A stretch of 64,000 bases of DNA from Anthopleura xanthogrammica (Eukaryota > Cnidaria > Anthozoa > Actiniaria > Actiniidae), in NCBI GenBank assembly GCA_964019055.1, contig OZ025213.1, forward strand, positions 1,240,001-1,304,000, read 5' to 3'. Numbering within the stretch: position 1 is the stretch's first letter; every line of letters starts with the position of its first letter. The notes beneath the pieces were generated by a model. It searched no databases. It had not been told where the DNA came from and saw only the letters and a program-made list of their open reading frames with translations. Of this stretch, positions 26,661 to 39,497 are shown one piece after another. A program made the translations under genes and the position numbers.

Positions 26661-26951
26661 CATCCATCCATCCATCCATCCATCCATCCATCCATCCATC
26701 CATCCATCCATCCATCCATCCATCCATCCATCCATCCATCCATCCATCCATCCATCCATCCATCCATCCATCCATCCATCCATCCATCCATCCATCCATC
26801 CATCCATCCATCCATCCATCCATCCATCCATCCATCCATCCATCCATCCATCCATCCATCCATCCATCCATCCATCCATCCATCCATCCATCCATCCATC
26901 CATCCATCCATCCATCCATCCATCCATCCATCCATCCATCCATCCATCCAT
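26661..26951. repeat. (CATC)n tetranucleotide array, about 73 units
   Basis: Uninterrupted catc repeat of 291 bp preceded by a TTCC/TTTC tract from about 26610. It ends directly at tgacgtcatc. The Ile-His-Pro-Ser and Met-Asp-Gly-Trp frames across it are artefacts. Confidence 0.96.
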
Positions 26952-27806
26952 GACGTCATCAACCAAGATGGCGCTCATACCATGACAGTCATGCATTGCA
27001 CAGAACAACGAATTCGTCTTATATTTAGTTTCATATCATAAACTATTCCGTAAATCGATTACTGACTTTGATTAACACATGGCTTCAAAAATGATTTCAC
27101 ATTACTACAAATTACTACAGAATAATGTGTTTTGACAACTAGATTCTTCGTCTAAATTAGCTTTCTCTGTTATTCATTCAATTTTTTTCACTGTCACAAG
27201 ATTTCTCAGATTATTTACAAGTCTTAGCTAGCACACGACAGATAGTTGTCGCCGTTATAGTTAGGCATCTAGCTTATAGATGAATCACGTTTTCAAATCT
27301 TAAAGCTTTATACTTCATACCGTTTCGGAATTGAAAAAAAGAAAGAGATTAAAACTTGCGCTATCTTGCGGCCTGTTTCAAGCTTTGAACCTTGGCGACG
27401 ATCAAATTAAAAAGACGTTTACCGAATTTCCCGATAAAAATAGCACGAGCCTGTTTATTTATGAAGAAATATAAAGATTCACGTGTGAGATGTCTGCGAA
27501 TTGTTTGATATCAAATCGATAGTTAGAGAGTTGGGTGAAAGACACGGTGTCTCAGCGGTGTTCTGTATTCAAGCATTCTGATTGGCTGATTTTTTTTACA
27601 GACGTTCAAAAATGCAGAAACCATACATCTCTTTGTATTTTTGAATGGCTGTACGTTCATCAATATTGATCCGATTAACACCAAACTTCGGAATTTTATA
27701 AAGCTCGATGTGCTCGTTCTGGCTATGTGAGTTTTGTGTTGTTATCATCTCAATTTAGGAACTCATACCCAGCCCCCTCACGATATGAAACTCGGCATCT
27801 GTTTAA

Positions 27807-28153
27807 AGGGGCACTTGGATGAGAATCGATGAAAATTGGAAATGCCTTGAAACTTGATTAAACTTATCTATATGGCCCCAATAGCAGCCAAGCAACATAT
27901 TTTCTTCACAGTCAAAATTTGCGGATAAAAATTATATATATTTTTCAGCATCTAAATTGTGAGTAAATGACGTCATTTACTCAACCCTATTGTTCTTTTA
28001 GTTTTTAAACCAAAATTTCTCAACTGCGAGTGGCTCCCAGGCTAAAATTTTTGCCAATCTGGTTTTCATAATCATGATTGAGTCATATTATTCTTAAATA
28101 CTTGAACTTATTCGGACTTTCAAAATATGGGGCGTTTTCATGCAAGTGCCCCT
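27807..28153. mobile_element. piggyBac-like MITE flanked by TTAA
   Basis: 347-bp element with terminal repeats aggggcacttg at the left and caagtgcccct at the right, flanked on both sides by TTAA (27803-27806 and 28154-28157). TTAA target duplication is the hallmark of piggyBac-type transposition. Inside lies a perfect 22-bp palindrome (27961-27982) with TGACGTCA at its centre. There is no transposase frame. A truncated relative in the opposite orientation is at 29328-29448. Confidence 0.8.
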
Positions 28154-28939
28154 TTAATATCGAACTTAGAGAAGACCTATACTACTTTCAAGGGTACTAA
28201 CATTCCCCACTCATACTTAAGTCCGGCTCGGAATGGCTAAGAAGCTGGTAACAATCATATTGTTTTATTTTTATATACACGATGTTATTCTTTTTAAACT
28301 AACCTAATACTAAGAGTAATATTAATGAGTGATACTACGTAGAAGAATGAATTGTTTGTCACTCAACCAACAGGATAGGGTAAGAAAAAGCCAGCCAACC
28401 GCAGACAGCTTTTTTAAAGCTTTTTCAAAGTGGTTACTTAAGTATTTGCTTTCTGTATGCTAAAGCTCTTTGAGTTACTAAAGCTCTTTAAGTTTATGAC
28501 CATATAGCACACTTAAACTTGACGTAAATGCATGCAATTCCCTGATGATTATCAGAGGAGTTGGCATAATTGACTGAAATAGAGTTAAAAGTTAATCTAA
28601 AAGATACACTTTGAGTCAGCTAGACGCTCTAAGTGAAATGTGGTCTTTGTGGCTCTTGATTTCGGCATCTTTTACTCTGTTTAACCGAAGATATATATAC
28701 TGGGTTAGTAGGAACCAGTTCTTAAGGAAGATATTGGACAAGGTTTCCCTGCTAGCAGAGTCTCCCTTGTAGACGAATCCTGGCAGAGAAAATGGGAAAC
28801 TCTACCGGTCCAGGCCGTTTTCTTTAGGGTAAAGTTTAAGGTTTAAGTACCTGTATTCTTGAATCTCAGTCAAGCATTCTTAAGTCGATTGAAACTTAAA
28901 TGTAAGTATACTGTGATTATGAAAAAAAAAAGAGAAAAG

Positions 28940-29193
28940 CAAAAAAAACTGAGGTGTCACCTTTGGTGACCTGGCCTCTCATTTTCCTTCATGAAATTAT
29001 GAATTTCCAGGTCCCAAATGAAAAATATATAACCTTGCTAAAAAGCGCTTCATAACAGTGACACAAAAATTAACGATGTTTATGTTCTTATCGCAATGTT
29101 TTTATTTTTCGCTCGTGCCAGAAAGCGGCGCATCTTACTAAACATGACATCTCAGTTTTGCAGTGACGTCATTTCTACGTCACTATTTTAGAT
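28940..29193. mobile_element. MITE family C, copy 1 (actgaggtgtca ends)
   Basis: The left end aaaactgaggtgtcac and the right block atgacatctcagttttgc are inverted repeats. The right end continues into gtgacgtcatttctacgtca shared with a second copy at 48822-49049. The interiors differ greatly, so only the ends define the family. The shared sequence beyond the inverted repeat means the true right boundary is near 29193. Confidence 0.6.
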
Positions 29194-29327
29194 TTGCTGG
29201 CTGTGCTGTGTGCTACTTTGCTTACGACTTTTTCGATCAGCAGTCATTTGATGTGTTCTTTTTTCGGAATCAATTATAGTCATAAAATGTCCAAACAGGC
29301 TTCCATCTTATTGCGTTTTGTGTTTGT

Positions 29328-29448
29328 CATTTACTCACAATGTAAGTGCTGAAAAAAATTGATAATTTTTATCCGCGGGCACTTTTGACTGTGAAGATTA
29401 TATGTTGCATGGCTAATATTTGGGCGATTTTCATGCAAGTGCTCCTTT
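29328..29448. mobile_element. Truncated, inverted copy of the TTAA MITE
   Basis: Matches the reverse complement of the left half of the element at 27807: catttactcaca, a gataatttttatccgc-like block, tgactgtgaaga, atatgttgc.tggct, and the end catgcaagtgctccttt. The other half is missing. Internal spacing near 29425 differs, so there is also an internal deletion. Confidence 0.6.
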
Positions 29449-30437
29449 GGACCTTGCACTTGTTAATTGTCACTAATTTAAATACATTTTTATTATTAAG
29501 ATATTATTAATATTTGCAGAACTTCTGAAAATTAATTTGCTTGATTAACCTTTTGATTGAATTTCACTATTTAACATTTAAGTCTTGAAAAATACCATAA
29601 GAATTGTTATACACAATTTTGCGATCCTGCCATACCTATCCTATTCGACCATTCCACTACCCTATCACTATGCTGCTCCACATATGAAGGAAACTCTCCC
29701 TAACTTGTGATATTAGCCCTAAAGGGGAAAGGATATACAAGTCGTAACTGCAATCACAAAAACAGACAGTACCTATATTATTAGATACCTGTAAGCCAAG
29801 GTGGCGACATTTAGACAGTTCTCTTATTAGTACTTACTGACCTTTTATTTAAAGCAATTTACTTGATTTGTTCGGCTTTAAAACAACGAAAAAATTATCG
29901 ACCTTATTTCTAATACGCCTCATCTAAGTTCCCTCCCTTTCCTCCCCTCTTTCCCCGTTCTTTGCACTTCCTTCCCTCTAATCTTCTAATCTTCACCTCT
30001 CCCTTATTCCTCTTTCGCTTCCCATCTCCTTACCTTCCCTCTTTCTACTTCTCCTTCCTTCCTCTTTTTGACCCCTCCCCTCGACCCTTCATCTCCAAAC
30101 TTCCCCTCCCCTCCCCCGTTGGCCGCCGTATCAGTAAAAAGGTCTATTCATGTCCCCACCCCACCCCCTCCCAAATCCAGTAGAGTCTTTTTATTGATTT
30201 ATTTTGATAATATTTTGATAATCTTGTGTATGTCTTATCTCCTGGGGTCACATTGTCTGAGCGGAAATGGAAATATCGCCTATAGACTTGATTGTTAAAT
30301 TACTTTAATCTATATTCATATTTTCTAATTCATTTCTTCTATTAATTTTACATTTGAATATGAATTTCCTTTTATGGATTATCCGTCCATTCCCTGATAC
30401 GATCTGTATGGTAAATATATAATGTCTTCTCTTTCAG

Positions 30438-30572
30438 ATATTGAGACGGCAAGCAAAGCGTTGAATCTAGTGAACGGATACCTTCTGAAGGACAAACCAG
30501 TGATCATACTCTACGGTCGCCAGAACAGTGGGACGAAGAACGAAGAAAGAACGAAAAAAGAGGGACTCAAAG
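30438..30572 (+). CDS. RBM41: RBM41-like RNA-binding protein, RRM exon b (helix 2 and strand 4)
   Basis: 135-nt exon after the acceptor ctttcag (ends 30437) and before the donor gtaagt at 30573. Two bases complete the codon opened at 8035 (giving Asp) and it ends one base into a codon. It encodes ETASKALNLVNGYLL and PVIILYGR, the second helix and last strand of the RRM. Vertebrate RBM41 has the equivalent IAWQALHLVNGYKLYGKILVIEFG. A basic, probably disordered tail (KNEERTKKEG) follows. With this exon the RRM is complete. The final coding exon was not identified. Reading through the donor gives a stop after eleven more codons, so a retained-intron end is possible. Confidence 0.92.
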
Positions 30573-33500
30573 GTAAGTTGATCTCAAAAGAAAAATCTTG
30601 AGGAAAAAAAAAAGTTACAAGAAACCAAGAACACGCTATTTTTTTCTGTTTGATCGTGATCATTTTCCGCTATATTGGAGAATAAATGCGCTTGTTTTTA
30701 ATGCTTATTTTGTTTCTATACTTGTCATTTTTTGAGCAGCTTTTTCCTTATCTTGTAAACTAACGCCATTAGTAGTGTCATCTAAATGACTCAAAAAAAT
30801 CACATCCGACATCAAAATGGCGGGAAGTGATCACGTGATGTAGCAAAAGTGAAAACTATTTACTGACAAAGTATACCCACGTATGCAGAAGGTCTGCAGA
30901 AGGTTGTACCACAAAACCCTGAGATTTCGAAGTTGGCTTTTTTCTAAAGTCCGACTAAGGTAGCTACGTCCAATATACAGACTTACCGTTCGTATATTAC
31001 TAAAAATCTCAAAGATTAAAAGGTTACAGTTTAATAGTGCAGCCAATACAGTTTTCTAGAAAGATTAGCTTGTTTCTTGTGCACGCCTGTTAGGGCGCCA
31101 ATTCGTCTAACCTGATAATATTAAGGGAGCAGTTGCCCCAAGAGTATTTCATTATTTCTACACGTGTGCTTTTAATTATTTTTTTGCGTACGTGATATTC
31201 ATTAGTTTGTCGCAACCACGAATGATTATTTTCGAGCGACAATAAACATTCCGTTGTCACAGTTTGTCAAGTGTCTGCTATGCGTGGTAAGAATGTTCGT
31301 GTCGTTAGTTGAGCGTAGGTTTTTCAGAAAGCAGATTCCTTGTCACCGAGTTCGAGCAAACATTATTTAATATTCCTTATTTAATAGCCCTAATTTATGA
31401 AATAGAAAATGAAGAAGAATCATAGACTTTCTTTTCTTTATTCTTCTTAAGAGATGCTTATTATTTCAATTAATAAACCGTGGCTTTTACTGGCTATGCT
31501 AACGAAGCCTCGATTCATGAAAGACTTAAAATATCTTAGTAGAAAAAGATTCCCTGCTCAATAAACAACTATCCCAATTACACTCATAAAACCACTGATA
31601 AGACTAATAACAAATTCGCCAATTGACCTAATTTCTGTGTGGGCCAAAGATGACCGTAATCATCTCAAATTCCTTTACTTTATTCTTAAATCATTGCGGT
31701 ATTGATGAAATATTTTTCTCGCCATTCAGGAAAGTCACCCACCTTTTTGCGCACGCTATTTTCCTACTTTAACAAAGAGATCTTTCTTGGTGGCGTTTCC
31801 TCTGAGTGTTGGGAATTATCTGCAGGATTTTCCTAAATTGATCGGTCTAGACAAGAAGCGCTAAAGAGATCAGATTATGGCGCGTTTAACTGACTCGTCT
31901 TTGCTCTCATCTCATCCAAAGATTCATTTTAGCCACTGCTGAAAGACGAGCTTAACCCTCGTATTAGTATGATAGTATAAAATATGACAGCAGCTTTTAT
32001 CGGATTTTCAGTTAAATATTCAATAACAGTTCTCTTTTTTTAATTTTGGTTTCCCTAACTTCTTTCTTTTTTTCTTTCTTTCTCATTATTTTTTTCTTCC
32101 CCTTCTTCCCTTTGGGGTTTTCTTCTCTTTTCGTCTCTCTTCCTTTCTTTCTCTTTCAGTATTTTTCTTGTTGAACGCAGACAAACTTCACGCAATAAAC
32201 GTCTAAAAAACGCCGTCTATAGAATTTCATATCTAATCTCATTTTCCAACTATTGTCCTTATTTCTCGCACTCTGTGTATTTAGCCTCAATTATACATCA
32301 AAACTCTTCGTTTTTTTAATAATATTTTTAATGTCTTAGGGTCTTATCCTCAAGGCGTGGGCATACTTCTTAATTAAATAACCTTGTTCTGTTTCTCAAT
32401 AATACTGATGTGGGACTCACTAAATCAATCAAAATACAAAATTTAAACATCAATCTGAATAATTCAGAATCCAACATCTGCAGTAGTAAGCCTTTCTAGA
32501 CTTCCTCTGAAATATGGCTGTCGGGGGTTTTGATTGTTTTGTTCAAAGCCTAAACATGTTGCAGGCAAGCTGCTGAATTCTGTTTACAGCAATATATTTC
32601 TAACTCCTACCAGGTGAGATTCTACCAAGTAATACTGGTTTACTATACTAACTATAAATACATTTAAAAAGCAATTTTCGCCCACCTTTGATGCCTTTCG
32701 CCTCGATGATATATACATTTTTCCTTGTTTAACAAACAGACTAATTTTTTTGAGTCGTGTTTCAAAATATTTCAGATATTTCGCTTCATTATCGCTCTTT
32801 TTGCATCCAGTCTTAGCCTTTGGCTAGCAATACAATAGCCTTCTAAGTCAACCAAACGTCACAGAATTAAATCACTGATTTCCTAGCTAAAATAATCCTG
32901 TTTAAGCCTGTTTAAATTGGGTTTCTTTAAGCTCATGTAACAGAAGAATACATCGTTTACTGTACTGAGAAATATCTGTCAGATAGCATTGACCTAAAGT
33001 TGTTTTTTTCCAAGGGGCGTTCACATGAAGGTACGATGAACTTATGCTAGAAGAAACGAATTGTTTTTCTGATGACCCATGCGAAAAGAATCGAGGGTCC
33101 TTGCCCTTGCACTAGGACCACCCTACCCTCGTGAAAAAAGGATTTGAGAAAGAATATAATTGAAAATCGAATAGTAGAGGGGTGTGCTCCTTCAAAAGGA
33201 AACTAAAAAACAACTATTACCACAAGAGCCACTTTAACCTTCATGGAATAAATCAATATGAAAAGAAGAGAGAAGAGGATAATAACTGAAGAAAACGAGT
33301 GTTTTTGTATTATCAGATGACAAAACAGAAACCAAGGGGGGTCGGCCAGAGTAGGGAGCAGAATTAATTAATTTGTTTAAGAGAAAAGAAAAGAAACCAA
33401 TCAAGTGTCCCTTTACAATGACATATAATGTAGAATCCCTCACGCTAGATTTTTTTTTCGCTTGTATTTTCATCGCTTTTCCCGTTAATGGCATATAGCG

Positions 33501-34439
33501 CCATCACAATTTGTAAACATAATAAATTGTTCAATTCAACGTGTACCATATTACGATATTTTATGAGGCCCTCGGGCTCCTTTTCAATTATTTCTGTAAC
33601 TAATAATTGTGTTGAGATCAAAATACGGACCCAAATGTCTGACTTTCGTCATAAACAGCACTCAATAGAACAATACAATCATTACCATTAATGAAGAAGG
33701 AAAGCTTACTTTAAAACTATATTTTAGAGGCGGCATTTTTAATGTTGAGGAGTTTTGTGTGTTCACGGGTGAGTACAGGTTCTTTTGTCTTATAGAGTTC
33801 TTCGTTTGAGCTTTCTTCTCAGTTGATGGCGTGTTTCTTGGTCGAGAGCAATAACTTTTTCACCTCACACTGTGCTCTTTTTGTAGACTTTTTGCTCAAG
33901 GTAAGAAAGACACAAAACTAACTTTTCTCTTGAATGCTTCGAAAAGAAAGGAAGACGTTGCTTCATTCTTCTGGGTTATTTTTTTTTCAACTCTAGATCT
34001 TTATATTAAGCTATTATTTTAGTTTTAGCCTTTCTGGAATTGCTTTCTTTGAGCAGCAGATTCTGTACGCCATGAATTTAAGAAAGTTCGCTGATTCATT
34101 GGTATTTCTTAAATACGGTCTCATTTCGTTCCTCTTTATAGTTTTCTATCTGTTTTTCTTCCTGGTTTCCTAACTCCTGAATTTTTTTGACCTGATTAAG
34201 GATTAATAATTTAAAATTGTAAAATTTAACTGTTTTGTCTGCCGTCATAACAAAAAGTGATAAATTTTGAAAAGGTTCCTTACAAACCATCCATTCTTTT
34301 CTTTCTCTCTCTGTTTTCTTTTTATCGTTTTTTAAATGTCTTTCTTTTTCTCTCTTTTCCTTTCTTTCATTCTATCATTCTCTTTATGTCTTCTCCTTAT
34401 GTCTCCCTCTTTTTTCCCTTTTTTTCTTTTGTCTTTTTC
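30573..34439. other. Stretch without recognised gene (RBM41-like intron 4 or 3' flank)
   Basis: Begins with the donor gtaagt of the RBM41-like gene. It is A+T-rich with a pyrimidine-rich tract at 32040-32160. A possible 14-nt micro-exon (ctttttgtag before and gtaaga after) ends at 33900, which is weak. Nothing else is recognisable. Confidence 0.6.
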
Positions 34440-35116
34440 AGTCCTTCCTTGCTCTCTTTTTTCTCTCTTTCATTTTTACTTTATTTCATTCATTAATTCC
34501 TTTCATTTTTCAATTCTCTTCATTCTTTCTGACCACTAGTTGAACCTCTTTTTCTGTTCTCCTTTCTTTCCCACTTTGTTTCTCTCTTTCATTTTTACTT
34601 TACTTCATTCATTAATTCCTTTCATTTCTCAATTCTCTTCATTCTTTCTGACCACAAGTTAAACCTCTTTTTCTGTTCTCCTTTCTTTCCCACTTTCTTT
34701 CTCTCTTTCATTTTTACTTTATTTCATTCATTAATTCCTTTCATTTTTCAATTCTCTTCATTCTTTCTGACCACTAGTTGAACCTCTTTTTCTGTTCTCC
34801 TTTCTTTCCCACTTTGTTTCTCTCTTTCATTTTTACTTTACTTCATTCATTAATTCCTTTCATTTCTCAATTCTCTTCATTCTTTCTGACCACAAGTTAA
34901 ACCTCTTTTTCTGTTCTCCTTTCTTTCCCACTTTCTTTCTCTCTTTCATTTTTACTTTATTTCATCCATTAATTCCTTTCATTTTTCAATTCTCTTCATT
35001 CTTTCTGACCACAAGTTAAACCTCTTTTTCTGTTCTCCTTTCTTTCCCACATTCTCTCACTCGTTCATTTCACTTTATTTAATTAATTAATTTCTTTTAT
35101 TTTTCAATATTTTCTG
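34440..35116 (+). repeat. 119-bp tandem repeat with alternating unit types
   Basis: The marker ctttctgaccac recurs with gaccac at 34531, 34650, 34769, 34888 and 35007: four exact 119-bp steps, then a 109-bp step to a degenerate unit at 35116. Units alternate between a type with actttatttcat, atttttcaatt and (mostly) ccactagttg, and a type with actttacttcat, atttctcaatt and ccacaagtta, so the true unit is a 238-bp dimer. The sequence is pyrimidine-rich on this strand. It is non-coding. Confidence 0.9.
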
Positions 35117-36880
35117 ACCACTAGTTGATCCTTATTGCCTCAGTTAGATTGATTCCATTTCAAACTGCCCATTCTAACCATCAAACAAAGTGTTATTAGT
35201 ATATTGAACTGAGTAGCTTTCCCCACGTACAGGATGTAATATTTCTGCCAAAACGAATCACATAGGAAACCATTTCGAAGCTAAATAACGCTTGTCAAAA
35301 TTGCTCTCAATGTTTTACCGGTGAAATGCTTTCCCACAGCACGAACTGACCAATCAGAATACCTTATGGTTCTAGACCAATTGGCTTTCACAGCTGGACA
35401 AAAAGTACTCGAAAAAGCACTCTCATATTGTTGAAATTGTAGTAATAATATTTTTTCTTTGGATGCAATTTTTGTTTATAATATGATTTTGAAATGACTC
35501 GTGAAAATAACAGTTTTACAGAAGTTCAAATAAATAAAAACTCTTTTCTGGGGTAATATTGATATATTTTTTCGTACGATAACATATACCATCATGGGTA
35601 AATAGCACAGACAAGTGGTCCTTGTAGTAGCTTCAGAAATAAGAGCTCAAAAGCCTAATTAAGGCAATTTCGACGTCTTGAAACATGAAAGTAATAACAT
35701 TACTTGTGAAGAGTTGATGAAGATTTGCCCTTGACCGAACGAGTGGAAGACTGGGCACATATTCGTCGCGCGGGGACTGGGCTACGTTTTTGGGCCGAAA
35801 TAGACGCTATGTTAGATATATGTTCCCTAAAACAGTCCCACAATGCACTGCAATACCAATTCGATCCACTTTTTCCTCCACTTTGAAAAGGCTAATACCA
35901 AAACAATGAAATATGCCCCGAGAAATCCACAGAAGCTGAGGCGTCGTATGGACTTCGGCCCTAGCGTTAAACGCAATTAAGGCCGAACTGACCTCACAGA
36001 AATATAGGATAATATCGAACTAGACTGAAGGTATCGGAGAAGAGACTAGCTATCCCCCAGACCGTACCTACAGCTAATCCCCATTTTTATTGAATCGTCA
36101 TATAGAAATTAAATTTGTAAATTCTTTTAAAAAAAAATTGTAAGATTTTTTTTGTCGCTGTTGTGGATTTTTTTACATTTTTCGTACACATTGATTGATT
36201 CCAAACGTCATAATTAAGGTTATTTATAATATGTCTTTATGATATAGATGTTAATTACTAATATTGGTTTTCTACAACTATGGCTTGAAAAGTAATTTCC
36301 TTACAGGCGGGACAATAATTCATTTCTTGCCAAAAAAAATTATCTCAACAAACGAATTAGTCCATATTTCCAACGTTTCACAGTCATATCAGTATTTGAC
36401 CAATTTTCGCAATACCAGATGATGATCGTTATTATCAAAAATTGCTACAAATTCTGAGGCAAAAGTCACGACATTTTTTTCACTACAATCCTGAGAATTT
36501 TCTAGTTTTATTTCTAATTACTCAGATAAAATGTTCTATTTTTGTCGATAAATAGCTACATAAGTGTTTACTTTAACTGGTTGGTCAAGAATGAGGAAAA
36601 AGGAAACTGACCGCATTTGCTAATAGACGATTGGTTGAAAATGATGTAATGAGTAATGATAGACTATCACACGGCATCAAGGTCGATACACTTTGAAAAA
36701 AAAACACGAAACATGACGTAGGAATAGACGAAAGAGTTTCACTTTTGAAGTATTTGTTAATGCATTATTTGACGATGAGGGTACCATTTTATTAATGTTA
36801 GCTCCGGAAGTGATAAGATATCGTTAGCAAAAACATCTTAAAAATAAAAAATAAATGATTATTACTTTTAGATCTAAGAT
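35117..36880. other. Stretch without recognised gene
   Basis: A+T-rich intergenic or intronic DNA. A G+C-richer patch at about 35740-36080 shows no open frame, inverted repeat or motif I can name. Confidence 0.5.
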
Positions 36881-37235
36881 TTTTTCCTTTCTTCCTTCCT
36901 TATTTTTCCTTTCTTTCTTTCTTTTTTTTTTTTTTTTCTTTTTTTTTTTTCTTTCTTTCCTTCTTTTCTTTCTTTCTTCTTTCTTCTTTCTTCTTTCTTC
37001 TTTCTTCTTTCTTCTTTTTTCTTTCTCTTTTCTTCTTTCTTCTTTCTTCTTTCTTCTTTCTTTCTTTCTTTCTTCCTTCATTTTTTTCTTTCTTCCTTCC
37101 TTTCTTCATTTTTTTCTTTCTTGCTTGCTTGCTTCCTTTTTTCCTTTCTTTCTTTCAACCATCCATTTTTCATTGATTCTTTCATTTCTTGGTTTCTTAC
37201 CATTCTATCTATCTATCTTGTCTCTCTTCTGTCTT
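36881..37235. repeat. Long TTTC/TTC pyrimidine tract
   Basis: About 350 bp of almost pure pyrimidine on the + strand, mixing ttctttcttc, tttc, ttcc and ttgc units, with two long T runs. Lys/Glu- and Phe/Ser-rich frames across it are artefacts. Confidence 0.9.
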
Positions 37236-38345
37236 TCTTTCATTTATTCTTACGTTCAAAAAATAACCTTTTCCACGAAATAAGAAACACTAGAATTAAG
37301 GTTTCTAGGTAAATTTCTCGCTTCGTTTAACGGTCAAACAGGGCGGATGAACTCCCCTACAAAAAAGGATAGCCAGGGAACTTCCAACCAGCACAAATAA
37401 ATATCGTCTACTGATAAGAACTACATCAACCTCCACGGGGGAAAAGTCTTGAATAAAACATAAATGAGAGGGGAATTGATGCTCATATCACGAGGAATCA
37501 CAAAGGTATACTTCTCTTACGGAATACAACAGCAAAAAATACAAACAAACAAACAAAATGGAAAAAAAAGCAATAAGCTTGGTCTGTTGTGCACATAACT
37601 GTAACTTTGTTTTTGCACGTTTAAATCTTGTTCTTCCAGTACTTGTATATATTTTTCCGGCGTGCAAGATAAGTGAAGATAATTAGCGCACTGTAATCAA
37701 TATAGGTAGACGTGACAACACGAGCCGGAATAACAGCATCATCACTAATCACTATCACTTCCTTATTTATGTTACACGCAAAAGTGAATGCAAGAAGAAT
37801 AAAAGACAACTTGGATTCCTTCTGTCACTCTACAAAAAAAAAATTAATGATTCAAGTCTCGTGGAGTTTGATTCATTTTTCCAGCGACTATATTCCACTT
37901 GTTTTCCTGTTTTTCCTTTTCTCCAGTCGTAAACATCCTCTTTCCCAACACAATAAGAACCCCAATATCTGTTCCTTGCTGACGTCTTGTTGACAAAGGA
38001 TAAGATATATGTGACGTCTCCCCTTTAGTCTATACTCAATATCGATCTATGGCTATTTCCTCTACTGGCGCGCGCGCGTGGGATTTCCATAGTAACCGTC
38101 GAAAGACTTCCCATACCTAAAGAGCGATCATGATCACCAAAAAACTATTTCCGATTACATGCTTTTGGGCTTGGCCATGCTAGAAAGGCGACGCAGTTCA
38201 ATCGGGGTCAGCATTTCAGCTGCGTAATAGGAATAGCTTAAAGTTTCGATGAGCGTGTCTATAGGTCAAAGAGAGTAGCGTTGGACATCATTAGTTGAAG
38301 ACTTAAAGTAGCTTTCATAAAAGCTTGTGAACTGTAGTTTTACAG

Positions 38346-38437
38346 AAGTATATTTTTAAATTCTGAAGAAGTTCTTGAAATATTACTCGGAGATTACGAG
38401 GCAGAAACAGTGGAGTTTTTACAAGCACTACATTTTG
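38346..38437 (+). CDS. Exon-like segment, open in one frame, unidentified
   Basis: 92 nt between ttttacag (ends 38345) and gtatgt (38438). One frame is open and reads SEEVLEILLGDYEAETVEFL followed by QALHF, a composition that looks like real protein. Its phases do not join to the RBM41-like exon ending at 30572 without an immediate stop (that frame gives four codons and then TAA), nor to the segment at 39446. It may be an orphan exon of an undetected gene, or chance. Confidence 0.2.
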
Positions 38438-39445
38438 GTATGTTCACGATTTTAATCCTACTCATGAATGCGCTTGATAGCTTTTGAACCATGTCATCAC
38501 CACCACTCTCCTTCTAGTTTTAGCTTCTCTATAGCCTTTGTGGTACTTAGGTATAAGGTTCTCTATGAACAAAACAGTATTTTGAGTTATAACATGCTCA
38601 TAGCAGTAGCGCTGTTTGTAACAGATACTTTACAACAGAAGCGTAACTGTATATAATTCAATTACTCTATATTCTTCCTTAATGTGCCCCAATAGGCTAA
38701 ACCTTCTCTGTGGTATATGGCAGGAATCATAGTCCATTTGTGGTATTAGTTTATTTTGTCTGCGCACTTCAAATCTTTTTTTATCCATGTCTACCTTGAC
38801 TTGTAGAAAGCTTAATAGAACCACCAGACGGTAGAGTAGAGTAGAGTAGTGATACGATAAGTGTATTCAGTATTCGAGGTGATTGGATTAACTGAATAAG
38901 GTAGTCTCATTCACTCTGTGTACAGCTATCTCGACCCTCTATCTACGATTACAATATGAATATGAAATTCCTCTGCACTTAGAAACACGAATATATATAC
39001 CCCCAAAACCAATGAACATCTGTTTTTCGAACTGGCAAGACGAAATAGACAACTAGGCCAATACAGTATTTGACTTCATATTTCTGGAGCTCGGTCTAGC
39101 TTGCGTGGTTACGATGCTTAGATATTTAAAAAAATCATGTATGTCTAGGTTGGGTCCCGTTTTGGGCCATCATTCGTGATCAATATGCCCTCCATCGTTA
39201 ATTCATCTCCACCCCCACTAAACCTTAGCAATTGAATGAATGAATGATGAAACAACCTTGAACTTCCTATGATATTTTAATGTATTCTTGCTGTACATTT
39301 TAAACCACAGCTAAAATACATTTTCAAGACATTTGGTGTAGTATTACATACCATAGCATGCAACAGCATGATAGTTTTCTAGCTTATTATTCCGAAGGCT
39401 CGTCGTAATACCATCCAGCTGAATCTTCTTTATCATTTGTTGCAG

Positions 39446-39497
39446 ATTGAGAACGAAGGTCGTCAGTACTGAGGATCCTCAATATTGCCTTTATCGG
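39446..39497 (+). other. Exon-like 52-nt segment with good splice sites
   Basis: Preceded by a pyrimidine-rich acceptor (ttctttatcatttgttgcag) and followed by gtaagc. One frame is open for 17 codons (LRTKVVSTEDPQYCLYR) and the other two have stops. It is too short to identify. It could be a 5' UTR exon of the receptor downstream. Confidence 0.25.

Larger units (their letters stand above)
8036..30437 (+). other. RBM41-like intron 3 (22.4 kb)
   Basis: Very long GT-AG intron, phase 1, that separates the RNP1 strand from the second helix of the RRM. Its repeats are listed separately. Stretches with no recognisable gene: 8036-9997 (T-rich), 10379-12572 (includes a T/G homopolymer run at 10890-10915), 14777-16435, 16791-17070, 17196-21932, 22621-26594, 26952-27806 and 29194-30437 (with a pyrimidine-rich tract at about 29925-30170). 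A separate promoter-like site (19984) and an exon-like segment (24358-24474) lie inside, so another transcript could be nested here. Confidence 0.8.

Noticed and set aside
26590..27008. Frames of Ile-His-Pro-Ser (+) and Met-Asp-Gly-Trp (-).
   Set aside because: Artefact of the CATC array.
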